Below are positions 1 through 6,186 of a DNA stretch of 7,027 bases, one piece after another. Position 1 is the stretch's first letter. Each line of letters starts with the position of its first letter. The notes beneath the pieces were generated by a model. It was given only the letters and a program-made list of their open reading frames with translations. It ran no database searches and had not been told where the DNA came from. The stretch comes from Candidatus Altimarinota bacterium (GTDB lineage Bacteria; Patescibacteriota; Gracilibacteria; BD1-5; UBA6164). The translations under genes and the position numbers were made by a program. The DNA is taken from the NCBI GenBank assembly GCA_027062145.1, contig JAMOTX010000046.1:1-7027 (forward strand), in the 5' to 3' direction.

Positions 1-334
1 AAATAATCAACAATATATTTAAAATAAAATCATTTAAATATAAAAGAAAAATTAATAAAGAATAAAAACATAAATAATAAACAATATTATTGTTTATTTT
101 AAGTACAGTATCAGTTTTTATATTTTTTTTATCAGAACCTGTAAACATTATTACAAATAACGTTCCTATAGCAAAAAAAATAATACTTTCAATTAATAAA
201 TTTCAACTTAATGATATTAACTCAACAGAATTAAAAATTTTATTTAAAAATAAATCTTTTCATATATTTAATCAATAAAATATATAAAAAATTAATGAAA
301 AAATTAATGAAACAAAAAAGAGTAGAAACTTCAT
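1..334 (-). CDS. Multi-pass membrane protein, unknown function (partial, C-terminus beyond window)
   Basis: Open on the minus strand from an ATG at 334 to the window edge (111 codons) only if TGA is read as Gly; three TGA codons occur. I do not recognise a family. The product is very hydrophobic: an N-terminal segment at residues 3-22 (start MKFLLFFVSLIFSL) that could be a signal anchor, a second at about 46-66, and a third at about 85-111 that continues past the edge. A short lysine-rich polar loop (SDKKNIKTD) lies between the second and third, so it is probably an inner-membrane protein. The start lies 12 bases after the stop of the 454-aa gene, so the two are surely co-transcribed; no Shine-Dalgarno is visible beyond a weak AAAAG next to the ATG. 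It is the last visible gene of a four-gene cluster whose third gene also ends in membrane segments, so the two could contact each other in the membrane (inference). A plus-strand open stretch here (90-278) is a shadow. Confidence 0.72.
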
Positions 335-346
335 CTTTTAATATGA

Positions 347-1711
347 TTAAAAGTTAACTACTCAAAATATAACGACTATAAATAAAATTGCAAAACTAAA
401 AATCATCAATATAAAATTTCTAACTATGTATAAAATTAAATATATAAAAAATACTACTATAAAATAAAAAATTCATTCAAAATTAGATTCATAAAAATTA
501 TAATAAAAATTTATATTCAATGAAAATATAAAAAGTAATGTATATATAAATATAACAATAAATAAATATTGTCTTATATTATAAATAAATTCTATAAAAG
601 AATCTATTACTTTATTCATTCATTTTTTAATAAATGTATAAGAATATCCTATTCATTTTTCTTTAGCTTTTAATAAAACAATATTTTGTTTTATTACTTT
701 TCTTTTAATAAAAGTATCTATACGTAATTCTTTATCAAATATTAATTTTATATTAGTATTCAATATAAATAACGTATTTTCTTTTAATTTTTCTTTATAT
801 CTTTTTAAAAATAACATATTTCTCACATATAAGTGAGTGTGTTTATCAACTTCTTCCTTTTTAATTTTTTTAAATTTATTTAGATAATTTAAAAAATAAT
901 TTAAAACTTTAGTTACTTTTATTCAAAAATCTTTATCTTTTTCTATAAAACTTTCTCTTGAACCTATTTTTCTTAATAAACTATTTGTCTCTTTTAATAA
1001 ATCCTTACTACTATCTTCATGCTTATCTTCTAATTCTCTTAATTCAATTTCTCAAATTTTTAATAATGCAGCCTCTCAAATAATTTTTAATTTAGATATA
1101 TTTGTAGATTTTTTTAGTTTTATTATTGAATTATAAATATTTTTTATTTTTTCTTTTTGTTCAACTGATATTTTAATTGATCATGAACCTGATAATAATT
1201 TTTCAAGCTTAATAAGAATAAAATCTATTAATTCGTAAGTTGTTGTTAATTCTTTTTTTAAATAAAAATTTTTATTTTTTGTATTTTTTTCTTTATCTTT
1301 ATTTATTTTTTCTCTTAACTTTTCTAAATTATCTTTCTTTTTTCAACTAAATAATAAATTATACTCTTCTTTTAAATCACTAATTATACTAAGTTTTTTT
1401 TCTTCAGTAAATTCAGAATTTTCTTCAGAATATAAGGTAATAACGTTATATTCTAAATTTTTTCTTAGTTTAACATACACCTTAAAAATATCATCTCAAA
1501 CTATTTTTCATTTTTTATAAGATCAATCTTCAGTTTTTGCGGTAAACAAAAATATATTTCAAATATCTTCTTTACTTGAAATTTCTTCAATACCTAAAAT
1601 AGAGTATCATTCATCATGTACTTTCTTTCTAGCATCTTTTTCTGTTTCTGCTTTGAAAACAATCGTATATTTTTTACCGTTTTTTGAAACTGATAATTTA
1701 AAATTTTTCAT
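347..1711 (-). CDS. 454-aa membrane-anchored protein with two PilC/GspF N-terminal-like repeats; function unknown
   Basis: 455 codons including a TAA stop, with about 15 in-frame TGA (Gly) codons. Residues 4-44 and 53-95 look like two copies of one small fold: each has a beta-rich start with a basic turn (KNGKKYTIVF; then FTAKTEDGSYKKGKI), a helix (EKDARKKVHDEGY; DDIFKVYVKLRKNLEY) and an ending like SILGIEEI or NVITLY. That pattern recalls the N-terminal domain of type II secretion/type IV pilus platform proteins (GspF/PilC), but the polytopic PilC core does not follow. About 100-375 is a lysine- and glutamate-rich, mostly helical region, probably partly coiled. Three hydrophobic segments close the protein at about 382-400, 414-430 and 433-451, so the bulk should be cytoplasmic. 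It sits 11 bases after the 71-aa gene and 12 before the membrane-protein gene. The pilus-like resemblance is by eye and uncertain; a structure prediction of residues 1-100 would decide it. Confidence 0.8.
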
Positions 1712-1722
1712 ATTATTGTTTT

Positions 1723-1938
1723 TTAAACTAATTTACTTTTAAATTCTTCTAATTTATTTTTAGTATTTAAATTTTCATTAATAAAATTAAATATTTTATT
1801 AATTTTTAAACTGTTCTCAGTATTACTATCTATTTTACTAAACAGTTCTGTAATTTTTAAAACATCAGGATTATTTTTTATAAAATCTGCATGTTCTTTA
1901 AATTTAATATCTCAATTATTATTTTCTATATTTTTCAT
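1723..1938 (-). CDS. Small 71-aa acidic/basic helical protein, unknown function
   Basis: ATG at 1938 to TAA at 1723-1725 on the minus strand, 72 codons, with one in-frame TGA read as Gly (codon 9). The product begins MKNIENNNGDIKFKEHADF and is rich in Asn, Lys and Glu with helix-forming stretches, no hydrophobic segment and no recognisable motif; I cannot name it. It starts 2 bases after the stop of the 103-aa gene and ends 11 bases before the 454-aa gene. This spacing is the main reason to believe it: the chain of three tightly packed starts implies one transcript and perhaps translational coupling. It may be a small cytoplasmic partner of the large membrane protein downstream (inference). 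No Shine-Dalgarno is visible. Confidence 0.68.
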
Positions 1939-1940
1939 AT

Positions 1941-2252
1941 TTATAAATTAGATATTAAAAATGAAAATGAATTTATTTCTCTCTTTTTTTCATTTGCTTC
2001 CTTTTTTCTCATTCAACTTATTTGATAAAAATTATTATTTCAAATATTTTTTAATTCTTCTTCTTCTAATTCATTAGCAAATTTAGATAATTTTATATAT
2101 AATCTTTCTAATCAAAAATTATCAAGTATAGATAAAGCTCACATATATAATTCTTTTTGCTCAATAGGTATATTTAAAGAAAGTATCATTACTTCAATAA
2201 TTTTTATTTTATTTGTTATATTTTTTTGTTTCTTTAAAAAATCAAAAATCAT
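1941..2252 (-). CDS. 103-aa helical protein, unknown function, first gene of the minus-strand cluster
   Basis: ATG at 2252 to TAA at 1941-1943, 104 codons with four TGA codons (read as Gly: MGAL, NFGLE, NIGNN, SGMRKK). It starts MIFDFLKKQKNITNKIKII and is predicted helical and amphipathic, with an acidic patch (ELEEEELK) near residue 65 and a basic stretch RKKEANEKKREIN near the end, followed by a hydrophobic C-terminus SFSFLISNL. It has no clear membrane span and no known motif, so it is probably cytoplasmic or peripheral. It is the promoter-proximal gene: a good -35/-10 pair lies upstream at 2285-2313, giving a short leader of about 25 bases without a Shine-Dalgarno. Codon choice (A/T in third position) matches the neighbours, so there is no sign of foreign origin. 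Its role must be inferred with the three genes behind it. Confidence 0.74.
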
Positions 2253-2280
2253 AATATTTTATAATAAGTAAATATATATA

Positions 2281-2307
2281 TTAAATAATATCATATATAT
2301 TATTTAA
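2281..2307. repeat. Perfect inverted repeat, 10-bp arms, across the -10 and spacer of the minus promoter
   Basis: TTAAATAATA at 2281-2290 is exactly complementary to TATTATTTAA at 2298-2307, with a 7-base gap. It covers the proposed -10 box and most of the spacer of the minus-strand promoter, the usual place for a repressor operator. The region is nearly all A/T, so some symmetry is expected by chance; an operator role is inference. Confidence 0.4.
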
Positions 2308-2313
2308 AATCAA
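2285..2313 (-). promoter_or_regulatory. Sigma70-like promoter of the minus-strand cluster
   Basis: Read on the minus strand: TTGATT (2313-2308), a 17-base spacer, then TATTAT (2290-2285). Both boxes are close to consensus and the spacing is ideal. Transcription would begin near 2278, about 25 bases before the ATG at 2252. Confidence 0.55.
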
Positions 2314-2339
2314 AAATTAGATTATTTATATATTTTGAT

Positions 2340-2412
2340 TTAACATTCATGACCTATTATATATTTAATTGTTTTATTTATATATATTATTAGTATTAAT
2401 AGCCTATGTTAA
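2340..2412. repeat. Interrupted inverted repeat (TTAACAT/ATGTTAA plus CTATTA/TAATAG)
   Basis: TTAACAT (2340-2346) pairs with ATGTTAA (2406-2412), and CTATTA (2354-2359) pairs with TAATAG (2397-2402), leaving an asymmetric internal loop. TTAACAT recurs at 2511-2517. The GC-containing parts make it less trivial than the surrounding AT-only symmetry. It could be a regulatory site or an RNA hairpin; no function can be read from it. Confidence 0.3.
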
Positions 2413-2449
2413 AAAGTTTTTTTCCTTTAAAATAGCGGATAGATTTTTC

Positions 2450-2487
2450 ATAATATATTTCGAATATTAAAAAGTAAAATATATTAT
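2450..2487. repeat. Perfect inverted repeat with 11-bp arms in the divergent region
   Basis: ATAATATATTT (2450-2460) is exactly complementary to AAATATATTAT (2477-2487), with a 16-base gap. It lies 63 bases upstream of the proposed -35 box for the protease gene. It has no T-run suggesting a terminator; it may be a protein-binding site or simply AT-rich symmetry. Confidence 0.3.
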
Positions 2488-2549
2488 CTTAAAATAGACG
2501 TTAAAAAATATTAACATTTTTTTAACAATACTTCTTTTTTTATATTGAC

Positions 2550-2577
2550 TTGTCTTTTTTTTCTAAAATCTTATATT
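2550..2577 (+). promoter_or_regulatory. Candidate promoter of the S41 protease gene
   Basis: TTGTCT at 2550-2555, a 16-base spacer and TATATT at 2572-2577, about 38 bases before the ATG at 2616. A better -35 (TTGACT, 2545-2550) overlaps it but would give a 21-base spacer. The leader carries no Shine-Dalgarno. Confidence 0.42.
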
Positions 2578-2615
2578 AAAAATTGTTAATTATAAATATT
2601 AAAAAACAATTAATT

Positions 2616-3944
2616 ATGAACAAAATTAAAAACAAAAATAATTTTTTACATTTATTTGTTATCTTTTTAACAAGTTTCATATTATGAATAATTTTTTCTT
2701 TTTACATAGGGGATAATTTAAGTAATGATTTGTTAAAAAATGATAATTGAGTGATTAAAACTAATTTTTCTAATAAATGAGATTTAGATTTATGAAAATT
2801 TTATGAGGTATATAATCTTATAAAATTAAATAATTATGATTCAGAATGAATTAAAAAAGATGTATTAGTTGATTCTGCTATAAAATGACTTGTAAAATGA
2901 TTATGAGATAAACATAGTGAATTTTTTAATAAAAAAGAAACTAAACAATTTAATGATATATTAGCTTGAGATTTTGAATGAATATGAGCTGTTGTAGAAA
3001 AAAATATTTTATGAGTAACTGTTGAAAGGCTTATAAAATGATCACCAGCTATTAAGTTTTGATTAAAATCTTGAGATATTGTTATTAAGGCTAATGGTAT
3101 ATCTCTTGAATGAATGTGATTGTATGAATCAGTAGAAAAAATAAAATGACCAGCGTGAACTCATGTATTATTAGAAATAATTAGGGCTTGAGAAAAAAAT
3201 ATATTAGAGATAGATATTATTAGAGATAAAATAAAAATACCTTCAGTTGATAGTAAAAAATTAGATGATTGAAATATAGGATATATTTCAATTAATATGT
3301 TTTGAGAAGATACAGCAAAAGAATTTAAAAAAGCATTAGATAAAAATATGGATACTGATTGAATTATTATTGATTTAAGAGATAATTGAGGATGATTTTT
3401 ACAAAGTGCAGTTTCAATATTAAGTAATTTAGTTGAAGATGATAAAATTTTGGTTACTACAAAATATAAAGATATTTTTTCTAATATTTCTTACCCAAGT
3501 ATAAATAATTGAAAAATATATAATTGAAAAATAGTTGTTTTAATTAATGAAAATTCTGCATCAGCTTCAGAAATAACTGCTTGAGCATTAAAAGACTATA
3601 ATAAAGCAATATTAGTATGAAATAAATCATATTGAAAATGATCAGTACAAAAACCATTTATATTAGAAGATGGTAGTATGTTAAAATTAACAATAGCAAA
3701 ATGGTTTACTCCTAATGATGTAAATATAGATCATCAATGAATAATTCCAGATATTAATGTTGATTTTAAAAAAGAAGATTATACTCCTAAAAAATGAAAA
3801 GAATCTGATTTTAAACCATATGATAGACAATTAGAAGTATCAAAAGAAGTATTAAAAGATTTTATTAAAAATGATGCATATCAATTAAGTATTGATAAGT
3901 TTTTAGAAAAAAATAAAGAATATAAACCTAAAATAGAAAAATAA
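2616..3944 (+). CDS. ctpA: S41 family C-terminal processing protease (membrane-anchored, PDZ)
   Basis: 442 aa, the usual length for CtpA/CtpB-type proteases, which cleave unstructured C-terminal tails of envelope proteins outside the cytoplasmic membrane. Residues 10-31 form one hydrophobic anchor with a lysine-rich cytoplasmic tip. About 60-117 is the helical N-terminal region (GLGDKHSEFF). A PDZ domain spans about 118-203 (FEGIGAVVE, GSPAIKFGLKSGDIVIKANG, KGPAGT). The core has DLRDNGGG (254-260) and NENSASASEITAGALKD, with the catalytic Ser at 316 (middle Ser of SASAS) and Lys at 341 (YGKGSVQ); their 25-residue spacing matches the family. About 33 of 38 glycines are TGA, including two of three in DNGGG and the one before Lys341, so it is invisible under the standard code. 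TGG encodes Trp363. The stop TAA is backed by an in-frame TAG at 3948. It stands alone, with its own promoter and terminator. The exact subtype (CtpA, CtpB or Prc) is not settled. Confidence 0.95.
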
Positions 3945-3973
3945 AAATAGTGTTTTAAACAATATTTTAACAT

Positions 3974-4001
3974 AAAAAGGCTAGTTAATCTAGCTTTTTT
4001 T
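3974..4001 (+). terminator. Rho-independent terminator of the protease gene
   Basis: An 11-bp stem (AAAAAG then GCTAG, pairing with CTAGC then TTTTTT, with one G-T wobble) and a five-base loop TTAAT, ending in a run of seven T. It starts 30 bases after the stop. The A-run on the 5' side means it could act weakly on the other strand as well. Confidence 0.85.
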
Positions 4002-4017
4002 GTATTTGAAAGTATAT

Positions 4018-4023
4018 TATAAT
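4018..4023 (+). promoter_or_regulatory. Candidate -10 box for glyA
   Basis: A perfect TATAAT lies 17 bases downstream of the T-run of the previous terminator, which would have to serve as a poor -35 (TTTTTT, 3995-4000). It would give a leader of about 100 bases. With so AT-rich a background other -10-like boxes exist nearer the gene, so this is only a candidate. Confidence 0.3.
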
Positions 4024-4050
4024 TAATAAATTTTAACTAATTAAAAATGA

Positions 4051-4066
4051 TTTATAAATTTATAAA
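4051..4066. repeat. Perfect 16-bp palindrome in the glyA leader
   Basis: TTTATAAATTTATAAA reads the same on both strands. It lies between the proposed glyA promoter and the start codon; a second inverted repeat with 9-bp arms follows (4085-4093 with 4100-4108). All bases are A or T, so chance symmetry is a serious alternative to an operator or leader hairpin. No purine-, SAM- or glycine-riboswitch motif is visible here. Confidence 0.3.
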
Positions 4067-4127
4067 AAAATTAATTATTTTTATAAAATAAATTTAAATA
4101 TTTATTTTAATTATTAACTATAAGAGT

Positions 4128-5429
4128 ATGTTAAAAGATAATGATAAAGCTATTTTTGACTTAATAAATCTAGAAGAAAATAGACAAGAAACTGAAATAG
4201 AATTAATTGCATCAGAAAACTATGCATCTTTAGATGTATTAGAGGCAGCCTGAAGTATTTTAACTAATAAATATTCAGAATGATATCCTGGTAAAAGATA
4301 TTATGCTGGACAAGAATTTATAGATCAAATTGAAAATTTAGCAATAGATAGATGTAAAGAAATTTTTGGTTGTGAATATGTTAATGTTCAACCCCTTTCT
4401 TGAAGTCCTGCTAATTTAGCTGTTTATATGGCATTCTTAAATGCTTGAGATAAAGTTTTGGGTATGAGTTTAGATCAAGGGGGGCATCTTAGTCATGGAC
4501 ATCCTTTAAATTTTTCAGGTCTATTATATGAAATTATTCCTTATACTCTTGAAAAAGATACAGGATTAATAGATATGGATAAATTAGAAGAAATTGCATT
4601 AAAAGAAAAACCAAAAATGATTATCGCTTGATTTTCAGCTTATTCAAGAGATTTAGATTGGAAAAGATTTAGAGAAATTGCTGATAAAGTATGAGCTATT
4701 TTAATGGCTGATATAGCACATATAGCATGATTAATAGCATGAGGACAATTAGAAAATCCAGTACCATATTGTGATGTTGTAACTTCAACTACTCATAAAA
4801 CATTAAGAGGTCCAAGATGAGCAATTATTATGTCTAAAAAAGAACATGAGAAAGTTATTGCAAGAGCTGTTTTTCCAGGTGTTCAATGATGACCTCATGA
4901 AAATTTAATTGCAGCTAAAGCTGTTGCTTTTAAAGAAGCACTTCAACCAGAATTTAAAACTTATACTAAGCAAATAATAAAAAATGCTAAAGTGTTATGA
5001 GATGAATTAATGAAAAATTGATTTGAAATAACTTCAAATGGTACAGATAATCATTTATTATTAATAGATGTTTTTACAAGTTTTGGTGTTACTTGAAAGG
5101 AAGCAGAAAAAGCATTAGAATTAGTAGGGTTATCTACAAACAAAAATATGATACCATATGATTTGAGAAGAGCAATGGATCCTTCATGAATCAGAGTTTG
5201 AACTCCTGCAGTAACTACAAGGGGTATGAAAGAAACTGAAATGAAAATAATAGCATCTGTGTTCACATGAGCAATTATAGCATTAAAAAATGCTAAATGA
5301 TGTGATTCAAAAGTAGAGGATAAAAGTAATATGGAAGTTTTTAATGATAATAAATTAATTAAAAAATTATCTGAATTAAAAGAAGAAGTCTTAAGTTTAT
5401 GTAAAAATTTTAAAGTTTATAAAAAATAA
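4128..5429 (+). CDS. glyA: Serine hydroxymethyltransferase
   Basis: 433 aa, close to the usual bacterial length (about 415-420) with a short lysine-rich C-terminal extension. It is the PLP enzyme that converts serine and tetrahydrofolate to glycine and 5,10-methylene-tetrahydrofolate in the cytoplasm, feeding glycine and one-carbon pools. Family blocks appear in order: ELIASENYAS (25-34), LTNKYSEGYPGKRYYAG (45-61), PLSGSPANLAVYMA, the PLP pocket DIAHIAGLIAGG, the Schiff-base Lys224 in TSTTHKTLRGPRG, FPGVQGGPHE, and DPSGIRVGTPAVTTRG. TGA encodes about 18 conserved glycines (for instance codons 42 and 52, and both glycines of VQGGP at 4887-4892), with about 16 GGN codons used beside them; TGG encodes Trp178 (DLDWKRF). 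This gene is the best proof of code 25 in the window. SGSPAN replaces the more common bacterial SGSQAN, a variant also known in other SHMTs. It is flanked by terminators, so it forms a single-gene unit. No Shine-Dalgarno is evident. Confidence 0.98.
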
Positions 5430-5457
5430 TTAGGTATTTATATCTAATTATTTTTTT
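5421..5457 (+). terminator. Rho-independent terminator of glyA, overlapping its stop codon
   Basis: A 13-bp stem, 5421-5433 (ends TAATTAG) with 5444-5456 (starts CTAATTA), a ten-base loop and seven consecutive T at 5451-5457. The stem contains the last codons and the TAA stop of glyA. It has one G-C pair only, typical for this AT-rich genome. Confidence 0.75.
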
Positions 5458-5569
5458 ATTATAGACACTTAAATAATTCTTTTGTCAAAGATAAAAGAAT
5501 TAAAAAAACTTGATTAATTAGCAAATAGATGTAGATTATAGACAGTTATTTTTTAATAATGTCTATTAT
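5458..5569. repeat. Three copies of ATTATAGACA upstream of the HTH gene (possible operator)
   Basis: ATTATAGACA occurs at 5458-5467 and 5535-5544 in direct orientation, and inverted with one change (TGTCTATTAT) at 5560-5569. The second and third copies form a hairpin, AGACA/TGTCT and TTATT/AATAA around a TTTT loop, that spans the proposed -10 box and the start codon. Between the first two copies is a perfect 10-bp-arm inverted repeat (5474-5483 with 5493-5502). The placement fits autoregulation by the helix-turn-helix protein encoded next; that link is inference. Confidence 0.45.
5510..5537 (+). promoter_or_regulatory. Candidate promoter of the HTH/coiled-coil gene
   Basis: TTGATT at 5510-5515, a 16-base spacer and TAGATT at 5532-5537. 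The -10 box overlaps the second ATTATAGACA copy, so a protein bound there would block it. The leader to the ATG would be about 15-25 bases, without a Shine-Dalgarno. Confidence 0.4.
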
Positions 5570-6143
5570 GTATAAATATACAAGACAAGAAGCTGCTGAC
5601 AAAATGGGTATTTCTACTCGTTCAGTAGACAGATATATTAAAGCTTGAAAATTAAGAGCTAAAAAAGATGGAAAAGTTGTCTATGTTAAATGATCAGATG
5701 TAGATAATTTATTATGAAACGCAGAAACAAAGCAAGAAGTTATTGTTGAAAAAAAAGTAGAAAATAAAACTTTTGATAATTGAAACAGTACAACAATTGT
5801 TTGAAATAATTGAGAAAATGTGTCGTCTACATTATGATTGATATATAAAGATTTAAAAGAAGAAATAGTTAAAAAAGATGAATTAATTCAACAATTAGCT
5901 ATGAGAGTTTGAAAAGCAGAAGAAATAGCTCATAATTCAGTATCATTATTGGATTTTAAAAAATCTCAATTTTTATTAGAAGAATCAAAAAGTTGATTAA
6001 ATAAGGAAGTTGAGATGCTAGCTAGTGAAAAAGATAGACTAATTAATGAATTAAAATATGAAAAAAATTCTAACACTATATTGATAGTTTTTGTTATTAT
6101 TTTGTTTGTATTAGCTTGAATTATTTGGTTTATGCAAATATAA
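5568..6143 (+). CDS. Excisionase/MerR-like HTH protein with coiled coil and C-terminal membrane anchor
   Basis: 191 aa from the ATG at 5568; an in-frame ATG at 5559 would add MSI. I prefer 5568 because MYKYTRQEAAD places the HTH directly at the start, as in related small DNA-binding proteins, but neither start has a Shine-Dalgarno. Residues 3-49 form a winged helix-turn-helix of the excisionase/HTH_17 type: YTRQEAADKMGISTRSVDRY, then the wing KLRAKKDGKVVYV. About 50-90 is a low-complexity Asn/Thr linker. About 91-168 is charged and heptad-like (YKDLKEEIVKKDELIQQL), a likely coiled coil for dimerisation. About 170-188 is one hydrophobic span (ILIVFVIILFVLAGIIWF), leaving a three-residue tail outside. 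It would therefore be a tail-anchored, membrane-bound DNA-binding protein with its N-terminus in the cytoplasm. TGA is Gly at about ten sites; the single TGG lies in the anchor. Its target may be the repeats upstream of its own gene. Confidence 0.88.
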
Positions 6144-6147
6144 TTTG

Positions 6148-6186
6148 AAAAGTTTCTAAAAAGCATTATTGTTTAGGAACTTTTTT
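6148..6186 (+). terminator. Rho-independent terminator-like hairpin between the HTH gene and the tRNA
   Basis: A 13-bp stem with one T-G wobble: 6148-6160 (AAAAGTTTCTAAA) with 6172-6184, an 11-base loop, and six T at 6181-6186. It begins 5 bases after the stop codon and ends 2 bases before the first base of the tRNA, so either the tRNA has its own promoter inside this segment or some transcripts read through and are processed. Confidence 0.72.

Larger units (their letters stand above)
2253..2615. other. Divergent intergenic region, AT-rich, with promoters and inverted repeats
   Basis: 363 bases between the two divergent starts. I see no coding frame of useful length on either strand even with TGA open. 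It holds a sigma70-like promoter for the minus cluster (2285-2313), one for the protease gene (2550-2577) and several inverted repeats (2281-2307, 2307-2341, 2340-2412, 2450-2487). There is no DnaA box, tRNA or clear rho-independent terminator with a T-run. The middle part (about 2340-2540) is not explained by the two promoters and could hold regulatory sites or a small structured RNA. Confidence 0.6.

Noticed and set aside
90..278. Plus-strand open stretch of 62 codons beginning with TTG
   Set aside because: It lies wholly opposite the minus-strand membrane-protein frame, which fits the four-gene cluster by spacing and strand; no promoter or start signal supports the plus frame.
2253..2615. 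Replication origin in the AT-rich divergent region
   Set aside because: No DnaA boxes, no dnaA or dnaN nearby, and the whole window is equally AT-rich.
5051..5266. Minus-strand open stretch of 71 codons
   Set aside because: It is antisense to the conserved C-terminal half of glyA, which is certain.
2616..5429. Mycoplasma/Spiroplasma code (TGA = Trp)
   Set aside because: The SHMT and S41 motifs demand Gly at TGA, and Trp positions use TGG.
4128..5429. A causal link between glyA and glycine recoding (extra glycine demand)
   Set aside because: glyA is a nearly universal housekeeping gene; its presence next to recoded genes needs no special explanation.
5474..5502. Perfect 10-bp-arm inverted repeat as a second glyA terminator
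   Set aside because: No T-run follows on the plus strand (seven A follow instead), and a good terminator already lies at 5421-5457.
5966..6166. Minus-strand open stretch of 66 codons
   Set aside because: It is antisense to the coiled coil and membrane anchor of the HTH protein; AT-rich sequence leaves the opposite strand open by chance.
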